A stretch of DNA of 52,922 nucleotides from Candidatus Marsarchaeota archaeon (GCA_023473665.1 JAMCYM010000001.1:1-52922), one strand, 5' to 3'. Counted from the stretch's first letter, positions 40,803 through 48,754 are shown. The notes: generated by a model from the sequence alone, not told the origin. Program-made: numbers and translations.

Positions 40803-40810
40803 CAATTCAC

Positions 40811-41086
40811 CTATAGTGATTGTCTGGGATTTGTGCCTCTGCCAAGTAAACGTCTCACACGACTGTTGCTTACCCAGTAGACAACCTCCTTCCCATCTTT
40901 CCTGTTAGAGAGGATCCCAGCCCTAACCAAATACTTCAATTGCAATGAGACAGTCGGTTGTGCCCGCTTGACAAGCTTAGGCAGTTCGCAGGCGCACTTT
41001 TCATGATTGGCAAGAATCGAAACTATTCTATATCTTGTCTTGTCACCTAGCGCCTTGAAAAGTATACGCCGTTTTTCATGGTCCAT
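40811..41086 (-). CDS. arsR: ArsR/SmtB family metalloid-responsive repressor
   Basis: A 91-residue winged-helix repressor. The start LFKALGDKTRYRIVSILA is typical; C31-A-C33-E-L in the alpha3 helix equals the C-V-C-E/D-L arsenite sensor of ArsR proteins, so binding of As(III) or Sb(III) is likely to release DNA. The recognition helix is QPTVSLQLKYLVRAGIL, followed by the wing RKDGKEVVYWV. ATG 41086 is used. It is divergent from the DsrE-like gene and upstream of the efflux gene. A perfect palindrome lies in the shared promoter. Confidence 0.93.
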   Translation of the reverse strand: MDHEKRRILFKALGDKTRYRIVSILANHEKCACELPKLVKRAQPTVSLQLKYLVRAGILSNRKDGKEVVYWVSNSRVRRLLGRGTNPRQSL

Positions 41087-41094
41087 AATAAATA

Positions 41095-41118
41095 ATATAT
41101 TTATAAACATAAATATAT
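41095..41118. promoter_or_regulatory. Palindromic operator between arsR and the DsrE-like gene
   Basis: ATATATTTAT (41095-41104) and ATAAATATAT (41109-41118) form a perfect 10-bp inverted repeat around AAAC. It also contains TATA-like sequences for both directions, so a bound ArsR dimer could repress both genes. Confidence 0.6.
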
Positions 41119-41150
41119 AAATCTTCTTAGCCGTAAATAGTTACGATTCT

Positions 41151-41504
41151 ATGGGCGGGAAGATAGCCATAATCATAGCATCTGACTGGGATCAAAAACT
41201 CAAAGTGACTTCTGGACTCCATCTGGCTAAGCGCATATATGAAGTTAGGCAAGCAAATGGTGTGGACGTCGTGGAGGTGTTCCTTTATGCTGGCGGCTCA
41301 AAACTTCTGCAATCTTTGCCCGAAGAATTTGAAAATCTTATAAAAGAGCTGAAACAGGGCGGATTAACGATAAAGGTATGCGCAACAGAGGCAAAAGCCT
41401 GGGGGCTCGAAGAGAATGCAAAAAGATTCGACATAGCGCTGGAGTTTGCAAGGGACGCCTTCTCAAGATATTCCAGGGAAGGATTCACTGTATTTACCTT
41501 CTGA
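41151..41504 (+). CDS. DsrE/DsrF-like small protein
   Basis: A 117-residue soluble protein with the DsrE-type fold: an N-terminal strand IAIIIASDWDQ, a helix with GLHLAKRIYEVRQANG, VEVFLYAGGSKLL, a single Cys in TIKVCATEAKAWGL and a short aromatic C-terminus. DsrE-like proteins take part in sulfur transfer or peroxiredoxin-like chemistry. It is divergent from arsR across a shared palindrome, so it probably belongs to the arsenic or thiol-stress response. The family match is by eye. Confidence 0.75.
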   Translation: MGGKIAIIIASDWDQKLKVTSGLHLAKRIYEVRQANGVDVVEVFLYAGGSKLLQSLPEEFENLIKELKQGGLTIKVCATEAKAWGLEENAKRFDIALEFARDAFSRYSREGFTVFTF

Positions 41505-41738
41505 TTTCGCGAATGCACAGCGTCAATCTATTAATAGGGTTCCCAGCGCGCGGAAGAGGTTACGTATTGGTCTTAGCATACATCAACTTCGATGGACTAT
41601 CAAATCAATTACATTGGCATTTACTGCCCAATATAATTTGTAAAATGCGAGAACCATTCCCTTTTAACAGTTTGTGGTCCACTCCATCGTACAACCTTTT
41701 ATCTTTATACTGCTTTTAATCTTGAGATGGTAGGTTAG

Positions 41739-43328
41739 ATGGTCAAGGTCCGCAGCAATAGCATTGAGGTCGCATTTGTAGCAACATTGCTGCTCTTAAC
41801 AAGCCTCTACTCCATTGCATTCGCCATCGGCCCGAGCCACCTTGGTGACGACGTTTGGTACTCCTGGCTCGCGCACTACGCCTCCATAAGCGCATACAAG
41901 CAGAACTTTGGCGACATACTGAGCGTGCGTCCATTACAGATCATACCTATAGGGACCTTCTATTACCTCTTCGGGTCTGGGATCTACACTAGCAATGCCT
42001 GGGATGCAATCTCTTTTGTTTTGACTGTCCTCCTAACCTACCTAATAGGAAAGGAGCTATACAATTGGAAGGTCGGAGTGATTGCTGCCTCCTTACTTGC
42101 GATATTCCCTATGGCAAACATCTATTCAGTGACCATGAGTGATAACATACCACTAATGTTTTTGGCGACTCTGGCAGTGTTCGCCTTCATTAAGGGGACG
42201 AAAAAGCACTCCAGAAAATGGTATATTGTTTCAGGGGCTGCTACAGCCGCAGCCCCATTTGTGATCCCAGAGGGTTTCATCTTCTGGATAATAATGGCCG
42301 TCGTGCTTCTTTGGGAAATGCTGAAAGGCGAGCGCTCACGCAAGTATAAGGCAGTTTATGCGGTTTGCGGTTTCACTGCAGTCATTGCCGTAATGGTGCT
42401 CTTCAATTATGTAACATCAGGATATCCGTTTATAACGTTTACGGCCAATGCGCAGTATTATAGCCAAATATACAGGCCCGACATAATGCCGCAACCAATC
42501 AGTATTGCCCTCGCATTCTATCCGTCTGTCATGTTCCCTTATTCTCTCTCACAGGGAGTCACTTCGGTTGTCTCTATACTGACATATGCACAGCAATCCT
42601 ACGGCAAGTCAGGACTCTTCTTCTACGCCATGACCGCAGCCCTGGCATACCTGATAATCACAAAGGACAGACGCATTGCAATACCTGCTATATGGATAAT
42701 TGTTGGCTTTGCTTATCTCGAGTTCGGGCCTATGCATTTCAGCCTAAACCCGCTGACCTACATCCTGTCTCACAGGCTGGACAGATACCTGACCCTTATA
42801 GGCCCTCCACTCAGCGTAGCAATTGCAGGTGCGGCTTTCGATGTCGTGCACAGGTCAAGGAAACGCTATTCTGAAATAAAGATTGCAATCCTTACATTGG
42901 GGTTTGTAGTCCTTGCAATAACATCATTCGAGATAACATACTCATGGCACCTGGTGCTCGTTGACTCTCAGTATACTGAGCTTTCTATAGCAGGAATGCT
43001 GAACCAATTGTCGAGCAGCACCAAAGTGTATCTTGACGCAGGGTATGGCGATTTAGCGGTGTATATGGGTTTCAGGAACTTCAGCCGGTTCTATCTTGGT
43101 TATGGCGGAGCCAACAATTGCTCTGAGATACCTGGCGGGTCGTATGTGGTCATACCAAGATACGGCAATGATGGTTTCAGCTTCGTTCCAAATCCGCTGA
43201 TATACTGCGACTATTGGATAAAGGTCATGTCACCGCAGATTCCCTACAACAGCACATGGGTCATAGCACCGACGCAGCCATTTGAAGCAGATTTATATTA
43301 TGTGCCAGCAAACTACACGTACAGCTGA
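41739..43328 (+). CDS. GT39/ArnT-like membrane glycosyltransferase
   Basis: A 529-residue polytopic membrane protein of the GT-C type. The N-terminal span is followed by HLGDDVWYSWLAHYAS, the acidic first-loop motif of dolichyl-phosphate-mannose mannosyltransferases, and about ten further spans, then a soluble C-terminal domain of about 130 residues with N-x-S/T sites. It would transfer a sugar from a polyprenyl-phosphate donor to a lipid or protein at the outer face. The donor could be made by the convergent GT2 synthase next door. The 234 bases upstream (41505-41738) contain no gene I can support, only a TATA-like stretch near 41697-41708. Confidence 0.85.
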   Translation: MVKVRSNSIEVAFVATLLLLTSLYSIAFAIGPSHLGDDVWYSWLAHYASISAYKQNFGDILSVRPLQIIPIGTFYYLFGSGIYTSNAWDAISFVLTVLLTYLIGKELYNWKVGVIAASLLAIFPMANIYSVTMSDNIPLMFLATLAVFAFIKGTKKHSRKWYIVSGAATAAAPFVIPEGFIFWIIMAVVLLWEMLKGERSRKYKAVYAVCGFTAVIAVMVLFNYVTSGYPFITFTANAQYYSQIYRPDIMPQPISIALAFYPSVMFPYSLSQGVTSVVSILTYAQQSYGKSGLFFYAMTAALAYLIITKDRRIAIPAIWIIVGFAYLEFGPMHFSLNPLTYILSHRLDRYLTLIGPPLSVAIAGAAFDVVHRSRKRYSEIKIAILTLGFVVLAITSFEITYSWHLVLVDSQYTELSIAGMLNQLSSSTKVYLDAGYGDLAVYMGFRNFSRFYLGYGGANNCSEIPGGSYVVIPRYGNDGFSFVPNPLIYCDYWIKVMSPQIPYNSTWVIAPTQPFEADLYYVPANYTYS

Positions 43329-43331
43329 GGA

Positions 43332-44045
43332 TTAAGTCAAAAAGGACTTTACCAGATACGCTCCATGGATGAGTTTCGCCTTTGAAGCACCACGTTTTCT
43401 GTCACTGAAGACATATGGTATCTCATGTATCGTGCGCCTGCCGTCCATCGACTTTAGGAGGTCAAACAGAATCTTGAATCCTCTGCCTACGAACCCCTTC
43501 CTGTATGAGCTGTATACCTCTGAAAAGAAATGGCGCCTGACTCCAAAGAAGCCGGACATTACGTCGCGCGGATGCGGCTTCATACGGATCAAAAGCACAG
43601 CTCTTCCTATCACAGTCATGATCTTTGAGATAACTACCCTACTCATAGACCAATTCCTCACCGATGTCCTTGTGCATATGACAAGGTCGTTGCCATCTCG
43701 CAAGCTCTTCATGACAGGACGTATGAGTTGGTAGGGGTGCTGTCCATCCGCATCCATGACTACGACAAAGTCGGTTTTGGCCGCAATTATACCATCTACA
43801 ACGCTGGCGGTGAGCCCCCTCTCCCTATGTAGCGCCTTCCTATCAATAAATCTGATTTCTGTTCTTTTATGGGAGAGCTCGCGCATCTCCCTAACTGTCC
43901 CATCTGTTGAACCATCATCAACCACAATTACCTTAGCTCCAATAAATGAATCCAATATGTTTTTTATCAGCTTGCCGACACTGCCAGCCTCGTTCATAGT
44001 CGGCAGTACAACGGTAAGATCCGAATAGGCTGATTTTACGAGCAT
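43332..44045 (-). CDS. Glycosyltransferase family 2 (dolichyl-phosphate sugar synthase-like)
   Basis: A 237-residue GT-A enzyme of the DPM1 kind that loads a sugar onto polyprenyl phosphate. LTVVLPTMNEAGSVGKLI, IVVDDGSTDGT, MDADGQHP (the D-x-D metal site) and the later DVMSGFFGVRR block are typical. The protein ends without the membrane domain present in some homologues, so it is probably peripheral. It is convergent with the GT39-like gene, three bases apart, and the two would form a donor-synthase/transferase pair. Confidence 0.92.
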   Translation of the reverse strand: MLVKSAYSDLTVVLPTMNEAGSVGKLIKNILDSFIGAKVIVVDDGSTDGTVREMRELSHKRTEIRFIDRKALHRERGLTASVVDGIIAAKTDFVVVMDADGQHPYQLIRPVMKSLRDGNDLVICTRTSVRNWSMSRVVISKIMTVIGRAVLLIRMKPHPRDVMSGFFGVRRHFFSEVYSSYRKGFVGRGFKILFDLLKSMDGRRTIHEIPYVFSDRKRGASKAKLIHGAYLVKSFLT

Positions 44046-44112
44046 GTGATAGCCTTCTGGTCTTAATCAGCAGAAGCCATCTGAGAAGCGACGAAAGTGG
44101 CTACTCATATTG

Positions 44113-45177
44113 TCAAGCGAGGTTCTTTATTGTGAGTTCTCTCTGCTCCGCAAGCTTTGCCAGCGGCCCATTCAGCCTTATCTTGGCCTTCCTAAGCTCG
44201 TCTATGGAGCTGAAGCCCAGCTGCGCCATGCTGTCTCTAAGCCCTTCCGCTATGCTGCTTATGAATCTGTAAACTTCATCTGCTCCTCCTTTGTTCTGGC
44301 TGACTAATGCCGGTTTCGCTATGCCGCACATGTCAGCCCCTAGCGCCACCGACTTGAGCACATCGCTAGCGCTCCTTATTCCTCCGCTGGCCCACACATG
44401 GCCGGAGAAGACAGACTTCACCTCTAGCACCGACAGCGCTGTTGGTATTCCCCAATCCCAGAAAGCCTTCCCGTAAGCGCCTTTGCTTCTGTAGGTCTCA
44501 ACGCCTATCCATGTGGTGCCACCGGCACCCTGCACATCAATGCCGTATATCTTCCCTTCAAACCTCTTCGCGACTTCCTTTGATATGCCATTGCCCACCT
44601 CCTTGAGCAGCGTAGGCTGTCTGACTGATTTAGCGACTTCGCAGATTCTCTCATATGCACCTTTGAAGTCAACGTTGCCCTCAGGCTGTACACTCTCTTG
44701 GCCTGGATTGGTGTGAATGGCGAGCATGTCTGCCTTTACATCATCGAGCATTTCCTGTATCCTGTCATCAGTATATTTTCGTAGTTTCTCGGCACCAATA
44801 TTGCCGATAAGTATCAAGTCGGCGAATTTCTTAACTTCATATGTGAATTTTAAGTTTGGGTCTTCAAGCATCGCCCTCTGGCTGCCGAGCCCCATGGGTA
44901 TGCCTGCCCTGGACGCTCCAATTGCTATGTTCTTGTTTATTTCCAGCGTAGCTGCAGGGCCGCCTGTCATGCCAGAGATGAATAGTGGCGCTGATATTCT
45001 CTTGCCGATAAGCTCCATCGATGTATCTACATCATCAATATTGATGCGCTTTCCTTTCGGAATGACCTCAATATACTCCAGCATGGTTGTCTTGTTACGG
45101 TATTGGGTGTCCTTGTTGAGCACTATGTCTATGTGTTCTACCTTCCTTTTTTGGGTCTCAATTGGCTCGTCAGGCAA
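44113..45177 (-). CDS. fni: Isopentenyl-diphosphate delta-isomerase, type 2 (FMN-dependent)
   Basis: Converts isopentenyl to dimethylallyl diphosphate for archaeal lipids and carotenoids. The 354 residues form an FMN-binding TIM barrel: SAPLFISGMTGGP, IPMGLGSQRAML (FMN contact), IGNIGAEKL, HTNPGQESVQPEG (catalytic loop), KEVGNGISKEVA, GVDVQGAGGTTW-like text and ASGGIRSASDVLKSVALGAD (phosphate site). The start is TTG 45177, four bases after GGTGA, which includes the stop of the upstream gene. The preceding gene encodes a short relative of this enzyme; IPK is divergent just beyond. Confidence 0.95.
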   Translation of the reverse strand: MPDEPIETQKRKVEHIDIVLNKDTQYRNKTTMLEYIEVIPKGKRINIDDVDTSMELIGKRISAPLFISGMTGGPAATLEINKNIAIGASRAGIPMGLGSQRAMLEDPNLKFTYEVKKFADLILIGNIGAEKLRKYTDDRIQEMLDDVKADMLAIHTNPGQESVQPEGNVDFKGAYERICEVAKSVRQPTLLKEVGNGISKEVAKRFEGKIYGIDVQGAGGTTWIGVETYRSKGAYGKAFWDWGIPTALSVLEVKSVFSGHVWASGGIRSASDVLKSVALGADMCGIAKPALVSQNKGGADEVYRFISSIAEGLRDSMAQLGFSSIDELRKAKIRLNGPLAKLAEQRELTIKNLA

Positions 45178-45181
45178 TGGA

Positions 45182-45649
45182 TCACCTCGTTACGTATATG
45201 GGTGCCTTCTTCAGATGCTCTATGTCGTTTGAGTTTGTCAGGAACATTGCAATTCTAAGCTGCTTTATATACAATTGCAGCTCTCCAAGTTGCTCCGCGC
45301 TTATGAACGGGATGCCCCCCATTCTAATGACCTTCGCGGCCTCGATTCCATCCCCTACCTTTTCCTCATGCATCCTGCCAAAATCAACGTCATTGGGCTT
45401 TCCGTCGATGTACAACGCAATCTTGCTGCCGTTACGCGTCATTAACGAAATATCTGGATTGGCTGAGGAAAGTGCAAGCGCCTCCTCTGGCGTTTTGGCT
45501 AGTACCAAAATTGGCACCTTGAGTGTTGTTTCTGGAGAACCAAAACGCATCGTCACATCTATTTCATCTAACGCGAGGTCTGGGAGCGCGTTGTGCACGA
45601 AGCTTATATCGTTTGGACCCAACTTATCCAAAGAAATCAACTCATACAA
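45182..45649 (-). CDS. Short protein resembling the two ends of type 2 IPP isomerase
   Basis: A 155-residue intact frame directly upstream of fni in the same operon. Residues 15-50 (ISFVHNALPDLALDEIDVT, then a KVPILV strand) match the region of type 2 isomerases just before the S-x-M-T-G-G motif; residues 120-155 (YIKQLRIAMFLTNSNDIEHL) parallel the isomerase C-terminus, which in fni reads GLRDSMAQLGFSSIDEL. The FMN-binding barrel core is missing. It starts at TTG 45649 with a TATA-like element just upstream. It may be a regulatory or structural partner of Fni, or a shrunken paralogue with a new role. The assignment rests on by-eye alignment. Confidence 0.65.
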   Translation of the reverse strand: MYELISLDKLGPNDISFVHNALPDLALDEIDVTMRFGSPETTLKVPILVLAKTPEEALALSSANPDISLMTRNGSKIALYIDGKPNDVDFGRMHEEKVGDGIEAAKVIRMGGIPFISAEQLGELQLYIKQLRIAMFLTNSNDIEHLKKAPIYVTR

Positions 45650-45715
45650 TGATTGTGTTTTTAATATAAAAATATACGCTACTATTGCAAAGTGGCCAAT
45701 AGACGAACATGAAGC

Positions 45716-45727
45716 TAAATATTTTAA
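45716..45727 (+). promoter_or_regulatory. TATA box of the isopentenyl phosphate kinase gene
   Basis: TAAATATTTTAA predicts transcription from about 45748, leaving room for only GGTGA (45755-45759) and a few bases before the coding region. Confidence 0.5.
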
Positions 45728-45763
45728 GGCCGCGGTTATAAACCTCCTGATTCAGGTGACATT

Positions 45764-46570
45764 CTGAACAAAAAGCTCTATCTGCTGAAAATAGGAGGCA
45801 GCTTGATAGCAGGCCAGAAAAATCAAAGTGAGATACACAAGCGCGAAATAAGAAGAATACTGAAAGAGATTGATGATGCGAGACAAATTGCCGGATTTAA
45901 TATTGTAATAGGGCACGGATCCGGCGCCCCTGGTCATGTGCCTTCTCAGAAATACAATGTTGGTGACGGATTCAAGAGCGAACGTGCTAGATATGGCAGT
46001 ATGTATACAGAGCGCGCATGTAGCAGGCTCGACGATGTTGTGGTGCAGGCTGCTATTGATTTAGGCATGCCTGTTTTTCCGTTCCAACCGCATTCATTTA
46101 GCACAACAATAAATAGCGCTGTATCTGACCTGTACACAAAACCGATAGAGATTGCTTTGAGAAACGGCACTGTCCCAATAATCTACGGCGATGTGCTTAT
46201 GGATTACACGCAGGGATTTTCTGACATATCAACCGAAAAGCTGTTGGCGGCGCTTGCGCGTCGGCTCCATCCGGAAAAAATTATATTCTGCACCGATGTG
46301 GACGGCGTGTTTGACGCCAACCCTAAACTTGAAAAAAGTGCCAAGCTTATACGTAAAGTAAATAGGCATACAATAAACGACGTCATATCAAAAGCAGGGC
46401 CGTCACTAAAAATTGATGTTACCGGCGGGATGAAGACAAAAGTGGCGTTGCTGTATGAAGCGGTGAAAGGCACAAGAACAAGCGGTTATATAATAAATGG
46501 AAAGAAGAAGGGCGCAATTTATAAGTTGCTTGTTGGCATGAAAGTAAGGAATACAATGGTTACATGGTAA
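45764..46570 (+). CDS. ipk: Isopentenyl phosphate kinase
   Basis: Phosphorylates isopentenyl phosphate to IPP in the archaeal mevalonate pathway. The 268 residues show the amino-acid kinase fold: KKLYLLKIGGSLIA, GHGSGAPGH with the substrate histidine, PIIYGDVLMD, FCTDVDGVFDANP and DVTGGMKTKV. The conserved KIGGS strand lies upstream of the first TTG (45803) and no ATG or GTG is in frame there. GGTGA at 45755 points to CTG 45764 as start (next best ATT 45761). It is divergent from the fni operon and overlaps the methyltransferase gene by seven bases. Confidence 0.9.
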   Translation: MNKKLYLLKIGGSLIAGQKNQSEIHKREIRRILKEIDDARQIAGFNIVIGHGSGAPGHVPSQKYNVGDGFKSERARYGSMYTERACSRLDDVVVQAAIDLGMPVFPFQPHSFSTTINSAVSDLYTKPIEIALRNGTVPIIYGDVLMDYTQGFSDISTEKLLAALARRLHPEKIIFCTDVDGVFDANPKLEKSAKLIRKVNRHTINDVISKAGPSLKIDVTGGMKTKVALLYEAVKGTRTSGYIINGKKKGAIYKLLVGMKVRNTMVTW

Positions 46571-47322
46571 TCAAAGGGGAACAGCTGCTATACCAGCGGT
46601 ATGCAGAATATTACGACAATGTTTATTACTGGAAGGAATACAAAAAAGACGTATCAGTAATAAAAGGCATAATCCACAAATACAAAAAATCATCCGGAAA
46701 TGAGCTACTGGAAGTTGGTTGCGGTACCGGCAACTATCTGAAATATATAAGCAAGGATTTCTCATGCACTGGCATCGACATAAGCGCTAACATGCTTCGG
46801 ATAGCCAGACAAAAGCTCAAAGGCGTAAAGTTGCTAAGATCCGACATGACCAAGATGCACCTTGGCAAGAAGTTTGACGTAGTCCTCTGCCTCTGGGGCG
46901 TTATTTCATATGCAAAGAGCTATGACGCGCTTGAATCGACGATAAATAATTTCTCAGAGCATCTTAAGACAGGGGGCGTGCTTATAGCTGATCCGTGGTA
47001 CACGACATCCACGGATGGGTTAAGAACAAAAAGTTATTATACCGAAGGCATGCCGTACATGACCACATATGACAGCCCTAGGTTAAAGATAGCCAGGATT
47101 CGTATTCCAATTAACGTTGGTAATCGCCAGATAATGGACATACACACGCTGGTGGCAAAAATTGGCGACAAGAAAGTGGGGTATTCAATAGATAGATACG
47201 ATATAGGCCTGTTTGACATACGCAGAGTAATAGGCATCATGAGAAAGGCAGGCATAGACGCTAAGTTTCTGAAGAATTCTATAGGCAATGGCGCATATGT
47301 TGGTATAAAGTCTAAAGCCTAA
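46564..47322 (+). CDS. Class I SAM-dependent methyltransferase
   Basis: A 252-residue Rossmann-fold methyltransferase: LLEVGCGTGNYL is the SAM-binding motif I, CTGIDISANMLRIAR motif II, LRSDMTKMHLGKKFDVVLCLWGVISY motifs III-IV. The C-terminal part, with YTEGMPYMTTYDSPRLKI, resembles families acting on small molecules or sugars, but the substrate is unknown. It overlaps ipk by seven bases and is co-transcribed, so action on an isoprenoid-linked compound is possible but unproven. Confidence 0.88.
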   Translation: MVIKGEQLLYQRYAEYYDNVYYWKEYKKDVSVIKGIIHKYKKSSGNELLEVGCGTGNYLKYISKDFSCTGIDISANMLRIARQKLKGVKLLRSDMTKMHLGKKFDVVLCLWGVISYAKSYDALESTINNFSEHLKTGGVLIADPWYTTSTDGLRTKSYYTEGMPYMTTYDSPRLKIARIRIPINVGNRQIMDIHTLVAKIGDKKVGYSIDRYDIGLFDIRRVIGIMRKAGIDAKFLKNSIGNGAYVGIKSKA

Positions 47323-47344
47323 TACGCGCCAGCATTTTGTCGCT

Positions 47345-48385
47345 CTAGAGCGATTTCATAAGCCCCCACTCTATATCTTCCTTGGCATCGTCCGGTATCC
47401 CATTAAGCCATTCATATATGGGATCATCGAGTACCGATTGCTTTGCGATATCTACTGCTTTTTGTCTGATTTGCATGTCAGAGTTGCTTGCCCGTGTTTC
47501 CCTAGTGCTAAGCACATCTATAATGATTACAGGAGCTTCTGCCCTAACGCGTATGTAACCTTTATGTTGTAGATTTTCATTCTCGTACTGTTCTATTAGT
47601 TTTTTAGCCCTATCAAGTGCGGCTGTCAACTGGTCTTTGCTCGGTCTATACTCGTAACCATGAAAGTAGCTCTCAATATTGGCTGCTAGTCCCGAATCCT
47701 TGCTCCGCCTGCGCAGTCGTTCAAGGTCGGCAATGTACTTAGGAACCGTGTAGGTATCATCAAAAACGGAAAAACTTTCCGGTATGTTTGCAGCGTTATT
47801 CATATCGTATAGGGCCAGCACAGCAACCTTTCCAGCATTTGCCATTTTACCTTCCGACGGTCTCTTCCATTCCTCACGCACAAATACGCCGGTATATACG
47901 GAAATGAAACCTGCAGTCTCGCCAAGCCTTTTTTCTATGCGATTAGCGCGCAAATCCGCACTATTGACAAATAACCCCTCATATATTTCCTCTGCCATCG
48001 ACTCTGCATTAGATGCAGTGCAAATATCTCCTGCAGGGTGCAGGTGTATGAATGCTATTGCGTTGCTCCCTTCGCTACCTTTATTTTTTATTGTGCGCAG
48101 CTGTTCCAAAACATCTGTCTCTTCATACTTAATTGCCTCTGGCAACCTCGTAAGCCTCTCCTGCGGAACGTACTTTGTGAATTTCAGCATATCGTTTGAA
48201 TAGACCTTGCCGATCAAAAAGCCTGCAGTTTCATAATGACTATCCATATCGCGCTCAACACTGGCCAGTGCAGATTCAGCAATACGTACCTTTGCCGAGT
48301 CGTTTACCCTGTAAAAAAATTCAGTGTCACCTAAAATCTTTCTGTCGTATTCCGTCTTCTTTACGAGCTTTGATACGCTTTTCAT
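47345..48385 (-). CDS. JAMM/MPN-like metalloprotease-fold protein with unknown C-terminal region
   Basis: A 346-residue protein. Residues about 30-190 look like a JAB/MPN domain: E52 in YETAGFLIGKVY, then H114-L-H116-P-A-G-D at the zinc site, with S125 and E128 following. The H-x-H-P-x-G-D text recalls RadC-type JAMM proteins; the spacing is one residue longer than H-x-H-x7-S-x2-D and the last Asp is Glu. Residues 190-346 are mostly helical and charged (DLERLRRRSKDSG) and I recognise no domain there. No ubiquitin-like, E1-like or proteasome gene is near. It could be a deubiquitinase-like isopeptidase or an inactive scaffold. Confidence 0.65.
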   Translation of the reverse strand: MKSVSKLVKKTEYDRKILGDTEFFYRVNDSAKVRIAESALASVERDMDSHYETAGFLIGKVYSNDMLKFTKYVPQERLTRLPEAIKYEETDVLEQLRTIKNKGSEGSNAIAFIHLHPAGDICTASNAESMAEEIYEGLFVNSADLRANRIEKRLGETAGFISVYTGVFVREEWKRPSEGKMANAGKVAVLALYDMNNAANIPESFSVFDDTYTVPKYIADLERLRRRSKDSGLAANIESYFHGYEYRPSKDQLTAALDRAKKLIEQYENENLQHKGYIRVRAEAPVIIIDVLSTRETRASNSDMQIRQKAVDIAKQSVLDDPIYEWLNGIPDDAKEDIEWGLMKSL

Positions 48386-48477
48386 GGTTGCAACTCAATA
48401 TACTATGATATTTATGTTTGCTTCACTAATCTGCTTATGTCGTAGTTCCAGTATTTTGGATACTAGAATAGATTAAT

Positions 48478-48675
48478 CTACTTCTTTACCTTTATCGAGA
48501 TTCCGCCTTCCCTCGAAGCGACGTAGTTGAGATGGTTGACGTAGCAGGTATAAGCATCTTTGTTGCCTCTCGCCATTTCCCTCTTGTATATCTTGCAGAG
48601 GTAACAATCGTGAACGCGTTTTTTAGGCTCTCCATTCTCATCGAAAATCTGCAGTATAACCTCGTTCTGTTTCAT
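48478..48675 (-). CDS. Small unknown protein with a C-x-x-C pair
   Basis: A 65-residue frame starting MKQNEVILQIFDENGEP. It has cysteines at C24 and C27 (CYLC) and C44, plus histidines H22 and H48, which could form one zinc site; the C-terminus is basic. I recognise no family. It is divergent from thrC, and its start lies close to a run of A/T that may serve both promoters. It is 92 bases upstream of the JAMM-like gene on the same strand, so co-transcription is possible. Confidence 0.6.
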   Translation of the reverse strand: MKQNEVILQIFDENGEPKKRVHDCYLCKIYKREMARGNKDAYTCYVNHLNYVASREGGISIKVKK

Positions 48676-48720
48676 AAAGTCACTCCGCAGCTTCGCAGAT
48701 TATGTTAATTAGGTTTATTT

Positions 48721-48729
48721 AATATTTAA
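48721..48729 (+). promoter_or_regulatory. TATA box of thrC
   Basis: AATATTTAA, about 26-30 bases before the ATG at 48755, predicts a leaderless thrC message. Confidence 0.5.
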
Positions 48730-48754
48730 AGATTTGTTTTACCGATCTATATGC

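Noticed and set aside
41505-41738. Gap before the GT39-like gene
   Set aside because: Short frames here show no protein features and no stable RNA structure was evident; only a promoter-like A/T stretch was seen.
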